Assembly (NCBI GenBank): GCA_037013495.1
Contig: CM072801.1
Location: 81,453,816 to 81,517,815, forward strand
Direction: 5' to 3'
From: Hippophae tibetana
Lineage: Eukaryota > Streptophyta > Magnoliopsida > Rosales > Elaeagnaceae
DNA length: 64,000 bases
Numbering within the stretch: position 1 is the stretch's first letter; the number at the start of each line of letters is the position of its first letter. Made by a program: the position numbers and the translations under genes. The notes under the pieces were generated by a model. That model did no database searches and had not been told where the DNA came from. It worked only from the letters and a program-made list of their open reading frames with translations. Of this stretch, positions 1 through 11,381 are shown one piece after another.

Positions 1-27
1 GTTTTCATAATTTCAAAAATAACAAAA

Positions 28-59
28 CATTTGATGAATCACACTTCCAACATCAAATG
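28..59. repeat. Inverted repeat in the monomer, first copy (9-bp arms, 14-bp spacer)
   Basis: CATTTGATG at 28-36 and CATCAAATG at 51-59 are perfect reverse complements, separated by 14 bases. The same element sits at the same phase in most monomers of the window. It could form a hairpin or cruciform, or be a dyad-symmetric protein site. Arms are damaged in a minority, for example CATCAAAGG at about 25878, 26971, 28792, 33889 and 44089, and a changed left arm (ATATTTGATG) near 54620 and 56804. The symmetry is seen directly; any role is inferred. Confidence 0.8.
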
Positions 60-91
60 ACCAAAACTTTTGACTGCGGTATCGTAACGAC

Positions 92-101
92 TATTATAAT
101 A
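92..101. other. Palindrome TATTATAATA in the most conserved part of the unit, first copy
   Basis: A self-complementary 10-mer lies in the stretch running from GGTATCGTAACGA to ATATATCAAA. That stretch is almost unchanged through the array. The recurrent variant is GAATATTATA in place of GACTATTATA (e.g. 4454, 6271, 8453, 10271, 12453); sporadic ones occur at about 29556, 30659 and 33939. Low variability beside a palindrome is what a protein-binding box would look like, but low divergence could also be chance or come from homogenisation. Confidence 0.6.
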
Positions 102-2183
102 TATCAAATCGGAGCTCGTATCGATCCATACAATAATTGTTGGCCTCAGAATGGAACCTGATTTCTGTACCCAAATTCCATCGTGTACATAACCTATCGA
201 TGGTTTTAAGATTTTGTCGTAAATTTGCGGTTTACTTACCTTCGATATTATTCAATAGAGCTGTTAATGAGATATTGGTTTCGACAAAGGTTTCTTTATT
301 TATTTGGTCATTAAATCTGTATTCTTCCTAAAAACGTATGGGAGCAGAAAAAGAAAGGGGCTAGTTTTCAAAACTTCAAAAATACGAAAACATTTGATGA
401 ATCAGACTTCCAACATCAAATGACCATAACTTTTAACTCGGGTATCGTAACGACTATTATAATATATCAAAATCGGAGCACGTCTCGATCCATACAATAA
501 TTGTTGGCCTAGAATTGGAACCTGATTTCGGTACCCAAATTCCATCGTTTACATAACTTATCGAGGGTTTGAAGATTTTGTCGTAAATTTCCGGTTTACT
601 TACTTTCGATTTGAATCGATAGAGCTGTAAATGAGATATTGGATCCGACGAAGGTTTCTTTATTTTTTTGGTCATTAAATCTGTATTATTCCTAAAAATG
701 TATGGGAGCAGAAAAAGAAAGGGGCTAGTTTTCCAAACTTCGAAAATACAAAAACATTTGATGAATCAGACTTCCAACATCAAATGACCATAACTTTTAA
801 CTAGGGTATCGTAACGACTATTATAATATATCAAAATCGGAGCTCGTCTCGATCCATACAATAATTGTTGGCCTAGCATTGGAACCTGATTTCTCTACCC
901 AAATTCCATCGTTTACATAACTTATCGAGGGTTTGAAGATTTTGTCGTAAATTTGCGGTTTACTTACCTTCGATTTGAATCAATAGAGCTGTAAATTAGA
1001 TATTGCATCCGACAAAGGTTTCTTTATTTATTTGGTCAATAAATCTGTATTCTTCCTAAAAAAACTATGGGAGCAGAAAAAGAAAGGGGCTAGTTTTCAT
1101 AATTTCAAAAATAACAAAACATTTGATGAATCAGACTTCCAACATCAAATGACCATAACTTTTGACTGGGGTATCGTAACGACTATTATAATATATGAAA
1201 TCGGAGCTCGTCTCAATCCATACAATAATTGTTGGCCTCGGAATGGAACCTGATTTCTGTACCCAAATTCCATCGTGTACATAACCTATCGATGGTTTTA
1301 AGATTTTGTCGTAAATTTGCGGTTTACTTACCTTCGATATGATTCAATAGAGCTGTCAATGAGATATTGGTTTCGACAAAGGTTTCTTTATTTATTTGGT
1401 CATTAAATTTGTATTCTTCCTAAAAACGTATGGGAGCAGAAAAAGAAAGGGGCTAGTTTTCATAATTTCAAAAATAACAAAACATTTGATGAATCAGACT
1501 TCCAACATCAAATGACCATAACTTTTGACTTGGGTATCGTAACGACTATTATAATATATCAAATCGGAGCTCGTCTCGATCCATACAATAATTGTTGGCC
1601 TCGGAATGGAACCTGATTTCTGTACACAAATTCCATCGTGTACATAACCTATCGAGGGTTTTAAGATTTTGTCGTAAATTTGCGGTTTACTTACCTTCGA
1701 TATGATTCAATAGAGCTGTCAATGAGATATTGGTTTCGACAAAGGTTTCTTTATTTATTTGGTCATTAAATCTGTATTCTTCCTAAAAACGTATGGGAGC
1801 AGAAAAAGAAAGGGGCTAGTTTTCAAAACTTTAAAAATACGAAAACATTTGATGAATCAGACTTCCAACATCAAATGACAATAACTTTTAACTCGGGTAT
1901 CGTAACGACTATTATAATATATCAAAATCGGAGCACGTCTCGATCCATACAATAATTGTTGGCCTAGAATTGGAACCTGATTTCCGTACCCAAATTCCTT
2001 CGTTTACATAACTTATCGAGGGTTTGAAGATTTTGTCGTAAATTTGCGGTTTACTTACTTTCGATTTGAATCGATAGAGCTGTAAATGAGATATTGCATC
2101 CGAAAAAGGTTTCTTTATTTATTTGGTTAATAAATCTGTATTCTTCCTAAAAAAACTATGGGAGCAGAAAAAGAAAGGGGCTA

Positions 2184-2546
2184 GTTTTCATAATTTCAAA
2201 AATAACAAAACATTTGATGAATCACACTTCCAACATCAAATGACCAAAACTTTTGACTGGGGTATCGTAACGACTATTATAATATATCAAATCGGAGCTC
2301 GTATCGATCCATACAATAATTTATGGCCTCGGAATGGAACCTGATTTCTGTACCCAAATTCCATCGTGTACATAACCTATCGATGGTTTTAAGATTTTGT
2401 CGTAAATTTGCGGTTTACTTACCTTCGATATTATTCAATAGAGCTGTCAATGAGATATTGGTTTCGACAAAGGTTTCTTTATTTATTTGGTCATTAAATC
2501 TGTATTCTTCCTAAAAACGTATGGGAGCAGAAAAAGAAAGGGGCTA
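2184..2546 (+). repeat. Representative class A monomer (363 bp)
   Basis: This unit shows the class A haplotype. It has the opening GTTTTCATAATTTC, then TTTGACTGGGG, the one-base-shorter CAAATCGG, CCTCGGAATGG, GTGTACATAACC, TATCGATGGTTTTAAG, a GATATTATTC form of the GATATGATTC motif, GTCAATGAG, GGTTTCGAC and AACGTATGGGAG. The missing A in CAAATCGG accounts for the 363 bp length. Class A heads usually follow a class C tail, which suggests C-then-A was amplified as a pair. Confidence 0.85.
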
Positions 2547-4181
2547 GTTTTCAAAACTTCAAAAATACGAAAACATTTGATGAATCAGACTTCCAACATC
2601 AAATGACCATAACTTTTAACTCGGGTATCGTAACGACTATTATAATATATCAAAATCAGAGCACGTCTCGATCCATACAATAATTGTTGGCCTAGAATTG
2701 GAACCTGATTTCGGTACCCAAATTCCATCGTTTACATAACTTATCGAGGGTTTGAAGATTTTGTCGTAAATTTCCGGTTTACTTACTTTCGATTTGAATC
2801 GATAGAGCTGTAAATGAGATATTGGATCCGACGAAGGTTTCTTTATTTTTTTGGTCATTAAATCTGTATTCTTCCTAAAAACGTATGGGAGCAGAAAAAG
2901 AAAGGGGCTAGTTTTCCAAACTTCGAAAATACAAAAACATTTGATGAATCAGACTTCCAACATCAAATGACCATAACTTTTAACTAGGGTATCGTAACGA
3001 CTATTATAATATATCAAAATCGGAGCTCGTCTCGATCCATACAATAATTGTTGGCCTAGCATTGGAACCTGATTTCTCTACCCAAATTCCATCGTTTACA
3101 TAACTTATCGAGGGTTTGAAGATTTTGTCGTAAATTTGCGGTTTACTTACCTTCGATTTGAATCAATAGAGCTGTAAATTAGATATTGCATCCGACAAAG
3201 GTTTCTTTATTTATTTGGTCAATAAATCTGTATTCTTCCTAAAAAAACTATGGGAGCAGAAAAAGAAAGGGGCTAGTTTTCATAATTTCAAAAATAACAA
3301 AACATTTGATGAATCAGACTTCCAACATCAAATGACCATAACTTTGGACTGGGGTATCGTAACGACTATTATAATATATGAAATCGGAGCTCGTCTCAAT
3401 CCATACAATAATTGTTGGCCTCGGAATGGAACCTGATTTCTGTACCCAAATTCCATCGTGTACATAACCTATCGATGGTTTTAAGATTTTGTCGTAAATT
3501 TGCGGTTTACTTACCTTCGATATGATTCAATAGAGCTGTAAATGAGATATTGGTTTCGACAAAGGTTTCTTTATTTTTTTGGTCATTAAATCTGTATTCT
3601 TCCTAAAAACGTATGGGAGCAGAAAAAGAAAGGGGCTAGTTTTCATAATTTCAAAAATAACAAAACATTTGATGAATCAGACTTCCAACATCAAATGACC
3701 ATAACTTTTGACTTGGGTATCGTAACGACTATTATAATATATCAAATCGGAGCTCGTCTCGATCCATACAATAATTGTTGGCCTCGGAATGGAACCTGAT
3801 TTCTGTACCCAAATTCCATCGTGTACATAACCTATCGAGGGTTTTAAGATTTTGTCGTAAATTTGCGGTTTACTTACCTTCGATATGATTCAATAGAGCT
3901 GTCAATGAGATATTGGTTTCGACAAAGGTTTCTTTATTTATTTGGTCATTAAATCTGTATTCTTCCTAAAAACGTATGGGAGCAGAAAAAGAAAGGGGCT
4001 AGTTTTCAAAACTTTAAAAATACGAAAACATTTGATGAATCAGACTTCCAACATCAAATGACAATAACTTTTAACTCGGGTATCGTAACGACTATTATAA
4101 TATATCAAAATCGGAGCACGTCTCGATCCATACAATAATTGTTGGCCTAGAATTGGAACCTGATTTCCGTACCCAAATTCC
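2184..4181 (+). repeat. 6-mer HOR, period 2183 bp, copy 2 (3' end replaced)
   Basis: This block follows copy 1 base for base, apart from scattered substitutions, to about 4181. There copy 1 has CCTTCGTTTACATAACTT and this copy has CCATCGTTTACATAACCT, after which it continues as a different monomer type. The switch lies inside a monomer, not at the monomer boundary, consistent with unequal exchange or conversion at an arbitrary phase. Its final third (from about 3590) is also the first part of the next HOR, so the two HORs overlap. Confidence 0.82.
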
Positions 4182-5407
4182 ATCGTTTACATAACCTATC
4201 GAGGGTTTGAAGATTTTGTCGTAAATTTGCGGTTTACTTACCTTCGATATGATTCAATAGAGCTGTCAATGAGATATTGGATCCGACAAAGGTTTCTTTA
4301 TTTTTTTGGTCATTAAATCTGTATTCTTCCTAAAAACGTATGGGAGCAGAAAAAGAAAGGGGCTAGTTTTCAAAACTTCGAAAATACGAAAACATTTGAT
4401 GAATCAGACTTCCAACATCAAATGACCATAACTTTTAACTAGGGTATCGTAACGAATATTATAATATATCAAATCGGAGCACGTCTCGATCCATACAATA
4501 ATTGTTGGCCTCGGAATGGAACCTGATTTCTGTACCCAAATTCCATCGTGTACATAACCTATCGATGGTTTTAAGATTGTGTCGTACATTTGCGGTTTAC
4601 TTACCTTCGATATGATTCAATAGAGCTGTCAATGAGATATTGGTTTCGACAAAGGTTTCTTTATTTATTTGGTCATTAAATCTGTATTCTTCCTAAAAAC
4701 GTATGGGAGCAGAAAAAGAAAGGGGCTAGTTTTCATAATTTCAAAAATAACAAAACATTTGATGAATCAGACTTCCAACATCAAATGACTATAACTTTTG
4801 ACTTGGGTATCGTAACGACTATTATAATATATCAAATCGGAGCTCGTCTCGATCCATACAATAATTGTTGGCCTCGGAATGGAACCTGATTTCTGTACCA
4901 AAATTCCATCGTGTACATAACCTATCGAGGGTTTTAAGATTTTGTCGTAAATTTGCGGTTTACTTACCTTCGATATGATTCAATAGAGCTGTAAATGAGA
5001 TATTGCATCCGACAAAGGTTTCTATATTTATTTGGTAAATAAATCTGTATTCTTCCTAAAAAAACTATGGGAGCAGAAAAAGAAAGGGGCTAGTTTTCAT
5101 AATTTCAAAAATAACAAAACATTTGATGAATCAGACTTCCAACATCAAATGACCATAACTTTTGACTGGGGTATCGTAACGACTATTATAATATATCAAA
5201 TCGGAGCTCGTCTCGATCCATACAATAATGGTTGGCCTCAAAATGGAACCTGATTTCTGTACCCAAATTCCATCGTGTACATAACCTATCGATGGTTTTA
5301 AGATTTTGTCGTAAATTGGCGGTTTAATTACCTTCGATATGATTCAATAGAGCTGTCAATGAGATATTGGTTTCGACAAAGGTTTCTTTATTTATTTGGT
5401 CATTAAA
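3590..5407 (+). repeat. 5-mer HOR, period 1817 bp, copy 1
   Basis: Five monomers repeated 1817 bp downstream. Markers shared by both copies include GTGTCGTACATTTGCGG near 4578 and 6395, GACTATAAC near 4787 and 6604, TGTACCAAAATTCC near 4892 and 6709, and the AATTGGCGGTTTAATTACC variant near 5314 and 7131. The only differences I saw are single bases, such as CTCAAAATGG here against CTCGGAATGG near 7055. Confidence 0.85.
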
Positions 5408-7224
5408 TCTGTATTCTTCCTAAAAACGTATGGGAGCAGAAAAAGAAAGGGGCTAGTTTTCATAATTTCAAAAATAACAAAACATTTGATGAATCAGACT
5501 TCCAACATCAAATGACCATAACTTTTGACTTGGGTATCGTAACGACTATTATAATATATCAAATCGGAGCTCGTCTCGATCCATACAATAATTGTTGGCC
5601 TCGGAATGGAACCTGATTTCTGTACCCAAATTCCATCGTGTACATAACCTATCGAGGGTTTTAAGATTTTGTCGTAAATTTGCGGTTTACTTACCTTCGC
5701 TATGATTCAATAGAGCTGTCAATGAGATATTGGTTTCGACAAAGGTTTCTTTATTTATTTGGTCATTAAATCTGTATTCTTCCTAAAAACGTATGGGAGC
5801 AGAAAAAGAAAGGGGCTAGTTTTCAAAACTTTAAAAATACGAAAACATTTGATGAATCAGACTTCCAACATCAAATGACAATAACTTTTAACTCGGGTAT
5901 CGTAACGACTATTATAATATATCAAAATCGGAGCACGTCTCGATCCATACAATAATTGTTGGCCTAGAATTGGAACCTGATTTCCGTACCCAAATTCCAT
6001 CGTTTACATAACCTATCGAGGGTTTGAAGATTTTGTCGTAAATTTGCGGTTTACTTACCTTCGATATGATTCAATAGAGCTGTCAATGAGATATTGGATC
6101 CGACAAAGGTTTCTTTATTTTTTTGGTCATTAAATCTGTATTCTTCCTAAAAACGTATGGGAGCAGAAAAAGAAAGGGGCTAGTTTTCAAAACTTCGAAA
6201 ATACGAAAACATTTGATGAATCAGACTTCCAACATCAAATGACCATAACTTTTAACTAGGGTATCGTAACGAATATTATAATATATCAAATCGGAGCACG
6301 TCTCGATCCATACAATAATTGTTGGCCTCGGAATGGAACCTGATTTCTGTACCCAAATTCCATCGTGTACATAACCTATCGATGGTTTTAAGATTGTGTC
6401 GTACATTTGCGGTTTACTTACCTTCGATATGATTCAATAGAGCTGTCAATGAGATATTGGTTTCGACAAAGGTTTCTTTATTTATTTGGTCATTAAATCT
6501 GTATTCTTCCTAAAAACGTATGGGAGCAGAAAAAGAAAGGGGCTAGTTTTCATAATTTCAAAAATAACAAAACATTTGATGAATCAGACTTCCAACATCA
6601 AATGACTATAACTTTTGACTTGGGTATCGTAACGACTATTATAATATATCAAATCGGAGCTCGTCTCGATCCATACAATAATTGTTGGCCTCGGAATGGA
6701 ACCTGATTTCTGTACCAAAATTCCATCGTGTACATAACCTATCGAGGGTTTTAAGATTTTGTCGTAAATTTGCGGTTTACTTACCTTCGATATGATTCAA
6801 TAGAGCTGTAAATGAGATATTGCATCCGACAAAGGTTTCTATATTTATTTGGTAAATAAATCTGTATTCTTCCTAAAAAAACTATGGGAGCAGAAAAAGA
6901 AAGGGGCTAGTTTTCATAATTTCAAAAATAACAAAACATTTGATGAATCAGACTTCCAACATCAAATGACCATAACTTTTGACTGGGGTATCGTAACGAC
7001 TATTATAATATATCAAATCGGAGCTCGTCTCGATCCATACAATAATGGTTGGCCTCGGAATGGAACCTGATTTCTGTACCCAAATTCCATCGTGTACATA
7101 ACCTATCGATGGTTTTAAGATTTTGTCGTAAATTGGCGGTTTAATTACCTTCGATATGATTCAATAGAGCTGTCAATGAGATATTGGTTTCGACAAAGGT
7201 TTCTTTATTTATTTGGTCATTAAA
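5408..7224 (+). repeat. 5-mer HOR, period 1817 bp, copy 2
   Basis: Tandem copy of 3590-5407. A private change is TTCGCTATG near 5696. Similarity stops just after 7224: this side continues with GGGAGAAGAAAAAG and AAAAGTTCAAAAATACG, while the equivalent point at 5408 continues with a class A head. Confidence 0.85.
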
Positions 7225-9042
7225 TCTGTATTCTTCCTAAAAACGTATGGGAGAAGAAAAAGAAAGGGGCTAGTTTTCAAAAGTTCAAAAATACGAAAAC
7301 ATTTGATGAATCAGACTTCCAACATCAAATGACCATAACTTTTAACTCGGGTATCGTAACGACTATTATAATATATCAAAATCGGAGCATGTCTCGATCC
7401 ATACAATAATTGTTGGCCTAGAATTGGAACCTGATTTCTGTACCCAAATTCCATCGTTTACATAACTTATCGAGGGTTTGAAGATTTTGTCGTAAATTTC
7501 CGGTTTACTTACTTTCGATTTGAATCAATAGAGCTGTAAATGAGATATTGGATCCGACAAAGGTTTCTTTATTTATTTGGTCCATAAATCTGTATTCTTC
7601 CTAAAAACGTATGGGAGCAGAAAAAGAAAGGGGCTAGTTTTCAAAACTTCGAAAATACGAAAACATTTGATGAATCAGACTTCCAACATCAAATGACCCT
7701 AACTTTTAACTAGGGTATCGTAACGACTATTATAATATATCAAAATCGGAGCTCGTCTCGATCCATACAATAATTGTTGGCCTAGCTTTGGAACCTGATT
7801 TCTGTACCCAAATTCCATCGTTTACATAACCTATCGAGGGTTTTAAGATTTTGTCGTAGATTTGCGGTTTACTTACCTTCGATATGATTCAATAGAGCTG
7901 GCAATGAGATATTGGTTCCGACAAAGGTTTCTTTATTTATTTGGTCATTAAATCTGTATTCTTCCTAAAAACGTATGGGAGCAGAAAAAGAAAGGGGCTA
8001 GTTTTCAAAACTTTAAAAATACGAAAACATTTGATGAATCAGACTTCCAACATCAAATGACAATAACTTTTAACTCGGGTATCGTAACGACTATTATAAT
8101 ATATCAAAATCGGAGCACGTCTCGATCCATACAATAATTGTTGGCCTAGAATTGGAACCTGATTTCCGTACCCAAATTCCATCGTTTACATAACCTATCG
8201 AGGGTTTGAAGATTTTGTCGTAAATTTGCGGTTTACTTACCTTCGATATGATTCAATAGAGCTGTCAATGAGATATTGGATCCGACAAAGGTTTCTTTAT
8301 TTTTTTGGTCATTAAATCTGTATTCTTCCTAAAAACGTATGGGAGCAGAAAAAGAAAGGGGCTAGTTTTCAAAACTTCGAAAATACGAAAACATTTGATG
8401 AATCAGACTTCCAACATCAAATGACCATAACTTTTAACTAGGGTATCGTAACGAATATTATAATATATCAAATCGGAGCACGTCTCGATCCATACAATAA
8501 TTGTTGGCCTCGGAATGGAACCTGATTTCTGTACCCAAATTCCATCGTGTACATAACCTATCGATGGTTTTAAGATTGTGTCGTACATTTGCGGTTTACT
8601 TACCTTCGATATGATTCAATAGAGCTGTCAATGAGATATTGGTTTCGACAAAGGTTTATTTATTTATTTGGTCATTAAATCTGTATTCTTCCTAAAAACG
8701 TATGGGAGCAGAAAAAGAAAGGGGCTAGTTTTCATAATTTCAAAAATAACAAAACATTTGATGAATCAGACTTCCAACATCAAATGACCATAACTTTTGA
8801 CTGGGGTATCGTAACGACTATTATAATATATCAAATCGGAGCTCGTCTCGATCCATACAATAATGGTTGGCCTCGGAATGGAACCTGATTTCTGTACCCA
8901 AATTCCATCGTGTACATAACCTATCGATGGTTTTAAGATTTTGTCGTAAATTGGCGGTTTAATTACCTTCGATATGATTCAATAGAGCTGTCAATGAGAT
9001 ATTGGTTTCGACAAAGGTTTCTTTATTTATTTGGTCATTAAA
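7225..9042 (+). repeat. 5-mer HOR, period 1818 bp, copy 1
   Basis: It begins at the GGGAGAAGAAAAAG marker (about 7250) and is repeated from 9043 (marker about 9068). It includes a segment (about 7980-8640) copied from the preceding 5-mer, carrying the GTGTCGTACATTTGCGG marker near 8577. Private differences from copy 2 are CCTAGCTTTGG near 7791 and GGTTTATTTATTTATT near 8654. The last monomer has TAATGGTTGG near 8862, where copy 2 has TAATTGTTGG. Confidence 0.82.
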
Positions 9043-10658
9043 TCTGTATTCTTCCTAAAAACGTATGGGAGAAGAAAAAGAAAGGGGCTAGTTTTCAAAA
9101 GTTCAAAAATACGAAAACATTTGATGAATCAGACTTCCAACATCAAATGACCATAACTTTTAACTCGGGTATCGTAACGACTATTATAATATATCAAAAT
9201 CGGAGCATGTCTCGATCCATACAATAATTGTTGGCCTAGAATTGGAACCTGATTTCTGTACCCAAATTCCATCGTTTACATAACTTATCGAGGGTTTGAA
9301 GATTTTGTCGTAAATTTCCGGTTTACTTACTTTCGATTTGAATCAATAGAGCTGTAAATGAGATATTGGATCCGACAAAGGTTTCTTTATTTATTTGGTC
9401 CATAAATCTGTATTCTTCCTAAAAACGTATGGGAGCAGAAAAAGAAAGGGGCTAGTTTTCAAAACTTCGAAAATACGAAAACATTTGATGAATCAGACTT
9501 CCAACATCAAATGACCCTAACTTTTAACTAGGGTATCGTAACGACTATTATAATATATCAAAATCGGAGCTCGTCTCGATCCATACAATAATTGTTGGCC
9601 TAGCATTGGAACCTGATTTCTGTACCCAAATTCCATCGTTTACATAACCTATCGAGGGTTTTAAGATTTTGTCGTAGATTTGCGGTTTACTTACCTTCGA
9701 TATGATTCAATAGAGCTGGCAATGAGATATTGGTTCCGACAAAGGTTTCTTTATTTATTTGGTCATTAAATCTGTATTCTTCCTAAAAACGTATGGGAGC
9801 AGAAAAAGAAAGGGGCTAGTTTTCAAAACTTTAAAAATACGAAAACATTTGATGAATCAGACTTCCAACATCAAATGACAATAACTTTTAACTCGGGTAT
9901 CGTAACGACTATTATAATATATCAAAATCGGAGCACGTCTCGATCCATACAATAATTGTTGGCCTAGAATTGGAACCTGATTTCCGTACCCAAATTCCAT
10001 CGTTTACATAACCTATCGAGGGTTTGAAGATTTTGTCGTAAATTTGCGGTTTACTTACCTTCGATATGATTCAATAGAGCTGTCAATGAGATATTGGATC
10101 CGACAAAGGTTTCTTTATTTTTTTGGTCATTAAATCTGTATTCTTCCTAAAAACGTATGGGAGCAGAAAAAGAAAGGGGCTAGTTTTCAAAACTTCGAAA
10201 ATACGAAAACATTTGATGAATCAGACTTCCAACATCAAATGACCATAACTTTTAACTAGGGTATCGTAACGAATATTATAATATATCAAATCGGAGCACG
10301 TCTCGATCCATACAATAATTGTTGGCCTCGGAATGGAACCTGATTTCTGTACCCAAATTCCATCGTGTACATAACCTATCGATGGTTTTAAGATTGTGTC
10401 GTACATTTGCGGTTTACTTACCTTCGATATGATTCAATAGAGCTGTCAATGAGATATTGGTTTCGACAAAGGTTTCTTTATTTATTTGGTCATTAAATCT
10501 GTATTCTTCCTAAAAACGTATGGGAGCAGAAAAAGAAAGGGGCTAGTTTTCATAATTTCAAAAATAACAAAACATTTGATGAATCAGACTTCCAACATCA
10601 AATGACCATAACTTTTGACTGGGGTATCGTAACGACTATTATAATATATCAAATCGGA
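9043..10658 (+). repeat. 5-mer HOR, period 1818 bp, copy 2 (3' end replaced)
   Basis: Matches 7225-8840 to about 10658. It then carries GTCTAGATCC (near 10664), a private marker that reappears 2182 bp later at 12846, so this copy became the start of the next HOR amplification. Confidence 0.8.
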
Positions 10659-11381
10659 GCTCGTCTAGATCCATACAATAATTGTTGGCCTCGGAATGGA
10701 ACCTGATTTCTGTACCAAAATTCCATCGTGTACATAACCTATCGAGGGTTTTAAGATTTTGTCGTAAATTTGCGGTTTACTTACCTTCGATATGATTCAA
10801 TAGAGCTGTAAATGAGATATTGCATCCGACAAAGGTTTCTATATTTATTTGGTAAATAAATCTGTATTCTTCCTAAAAAAACTATGGGAGCAGAAAAAGA
10901 AAGGGGCTAGTTTTCATAATTTCAAAAATAACAAAACATTTGATGAATCAGACTTCCAACATCAAATGACCATAACTTTTGACTGGGGTATCGTAACGAC
11001 TATTATAATATATCAAATCGGAGCTCGTCTCGATCCATACAATAATGGTTGGCCTCGGAATGGAACCTGATTTCTGTACCCAAATTCCATCGTGTACATA
11101 ACCTATCGATGGTTTTAAGATTTTGTCGTAAATTGGCGGTTTAATTACCTTCGATATGATTCAATAGAGCTGTCAATGAGATATTGGTTTCGACAAAGGT
11201 TTCTTTATTTATTTGGTCATTAAATCTGTATTCTTCCTAAAAACGTATGGGAGCAGAAAAAGAAAGGGGCTAGTTTTCAAAACTTCACAAAGACGAAAAC
11301 ATTTGATGAATCAGACTTCCAACATCAAATGACCATAACTTTTGACTTGGGTATCGTAACGACTATTATAATATATCAAAA
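9200..11381 (+). repeat. 6-mer HOR, period 2182 bp, copy 1
   Basis: Six monomers from CGGAGCATGTCTCG at about 9200 to the same phase at 11382. Markers shared with the next copy are GTCTAGATCC (10664, 12846), GTGTCGTACATTTGCGG (about 10395, 12577) and CTTCACAAAGACG (about 11283, 13465). It overlaps the preceding 5-mer HOR because it was built from that block. Confidence 0.82.

Larger units (their letters stand above)
1..2183 (+). repeat. 6-mer HOR, period 2183 bp, copy 1
   Basis: Six monomers (363, 364, 365, 363, 363 and 365 bp) that reappear 2183 bp downstream. Shared private markers include the TTCGGTACCC form at 531 and 2714, the ATATATGAAATCGG variant near 1192 and 3375, and CACACTTCC at 40 and 2223. 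Differences are few: GACTGCGG versus GACTGGGG near 72/2255, CTCAGAATGG versus CTCGGAATGG near 146/2329, and GTTAATGAG versus GTCAATGAG near 262/2445. Similarity fades after about 1998, so the last part of this copy is not shared. Confidence 0.85.

Noticed and set aside
241-300. tRNA, rRNA or other structured RNA gene
   Set aside because: No tRNA A/B box pair or rRNA core sequence was seen; the only secondary structure is the short dyads described.
1-364. CENP-B-box-like site
   Set aside because: I looked for the TTCG-4N-A-2N-CGGG pattern around every CGGG context (TTAACTCGGG) and the upstream TTCG is absent. The TTTCGAC motif has no CGGG at the right distance.
1-364. Monomer as an internal dimer of two ~182-bp halves
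   Set aside because: Sliding one half of the unit against the other by eye gave only short AT-rich matches. A formal self-alignment would be needed to find an ancient dimer.
341-400. LTR retrotransposon remnant (polypurine tract before the monomer start)
   Set aside because: The purine run is there, but no TG...CA ends, primer binding site, target duplication or coding remnant can be seen.
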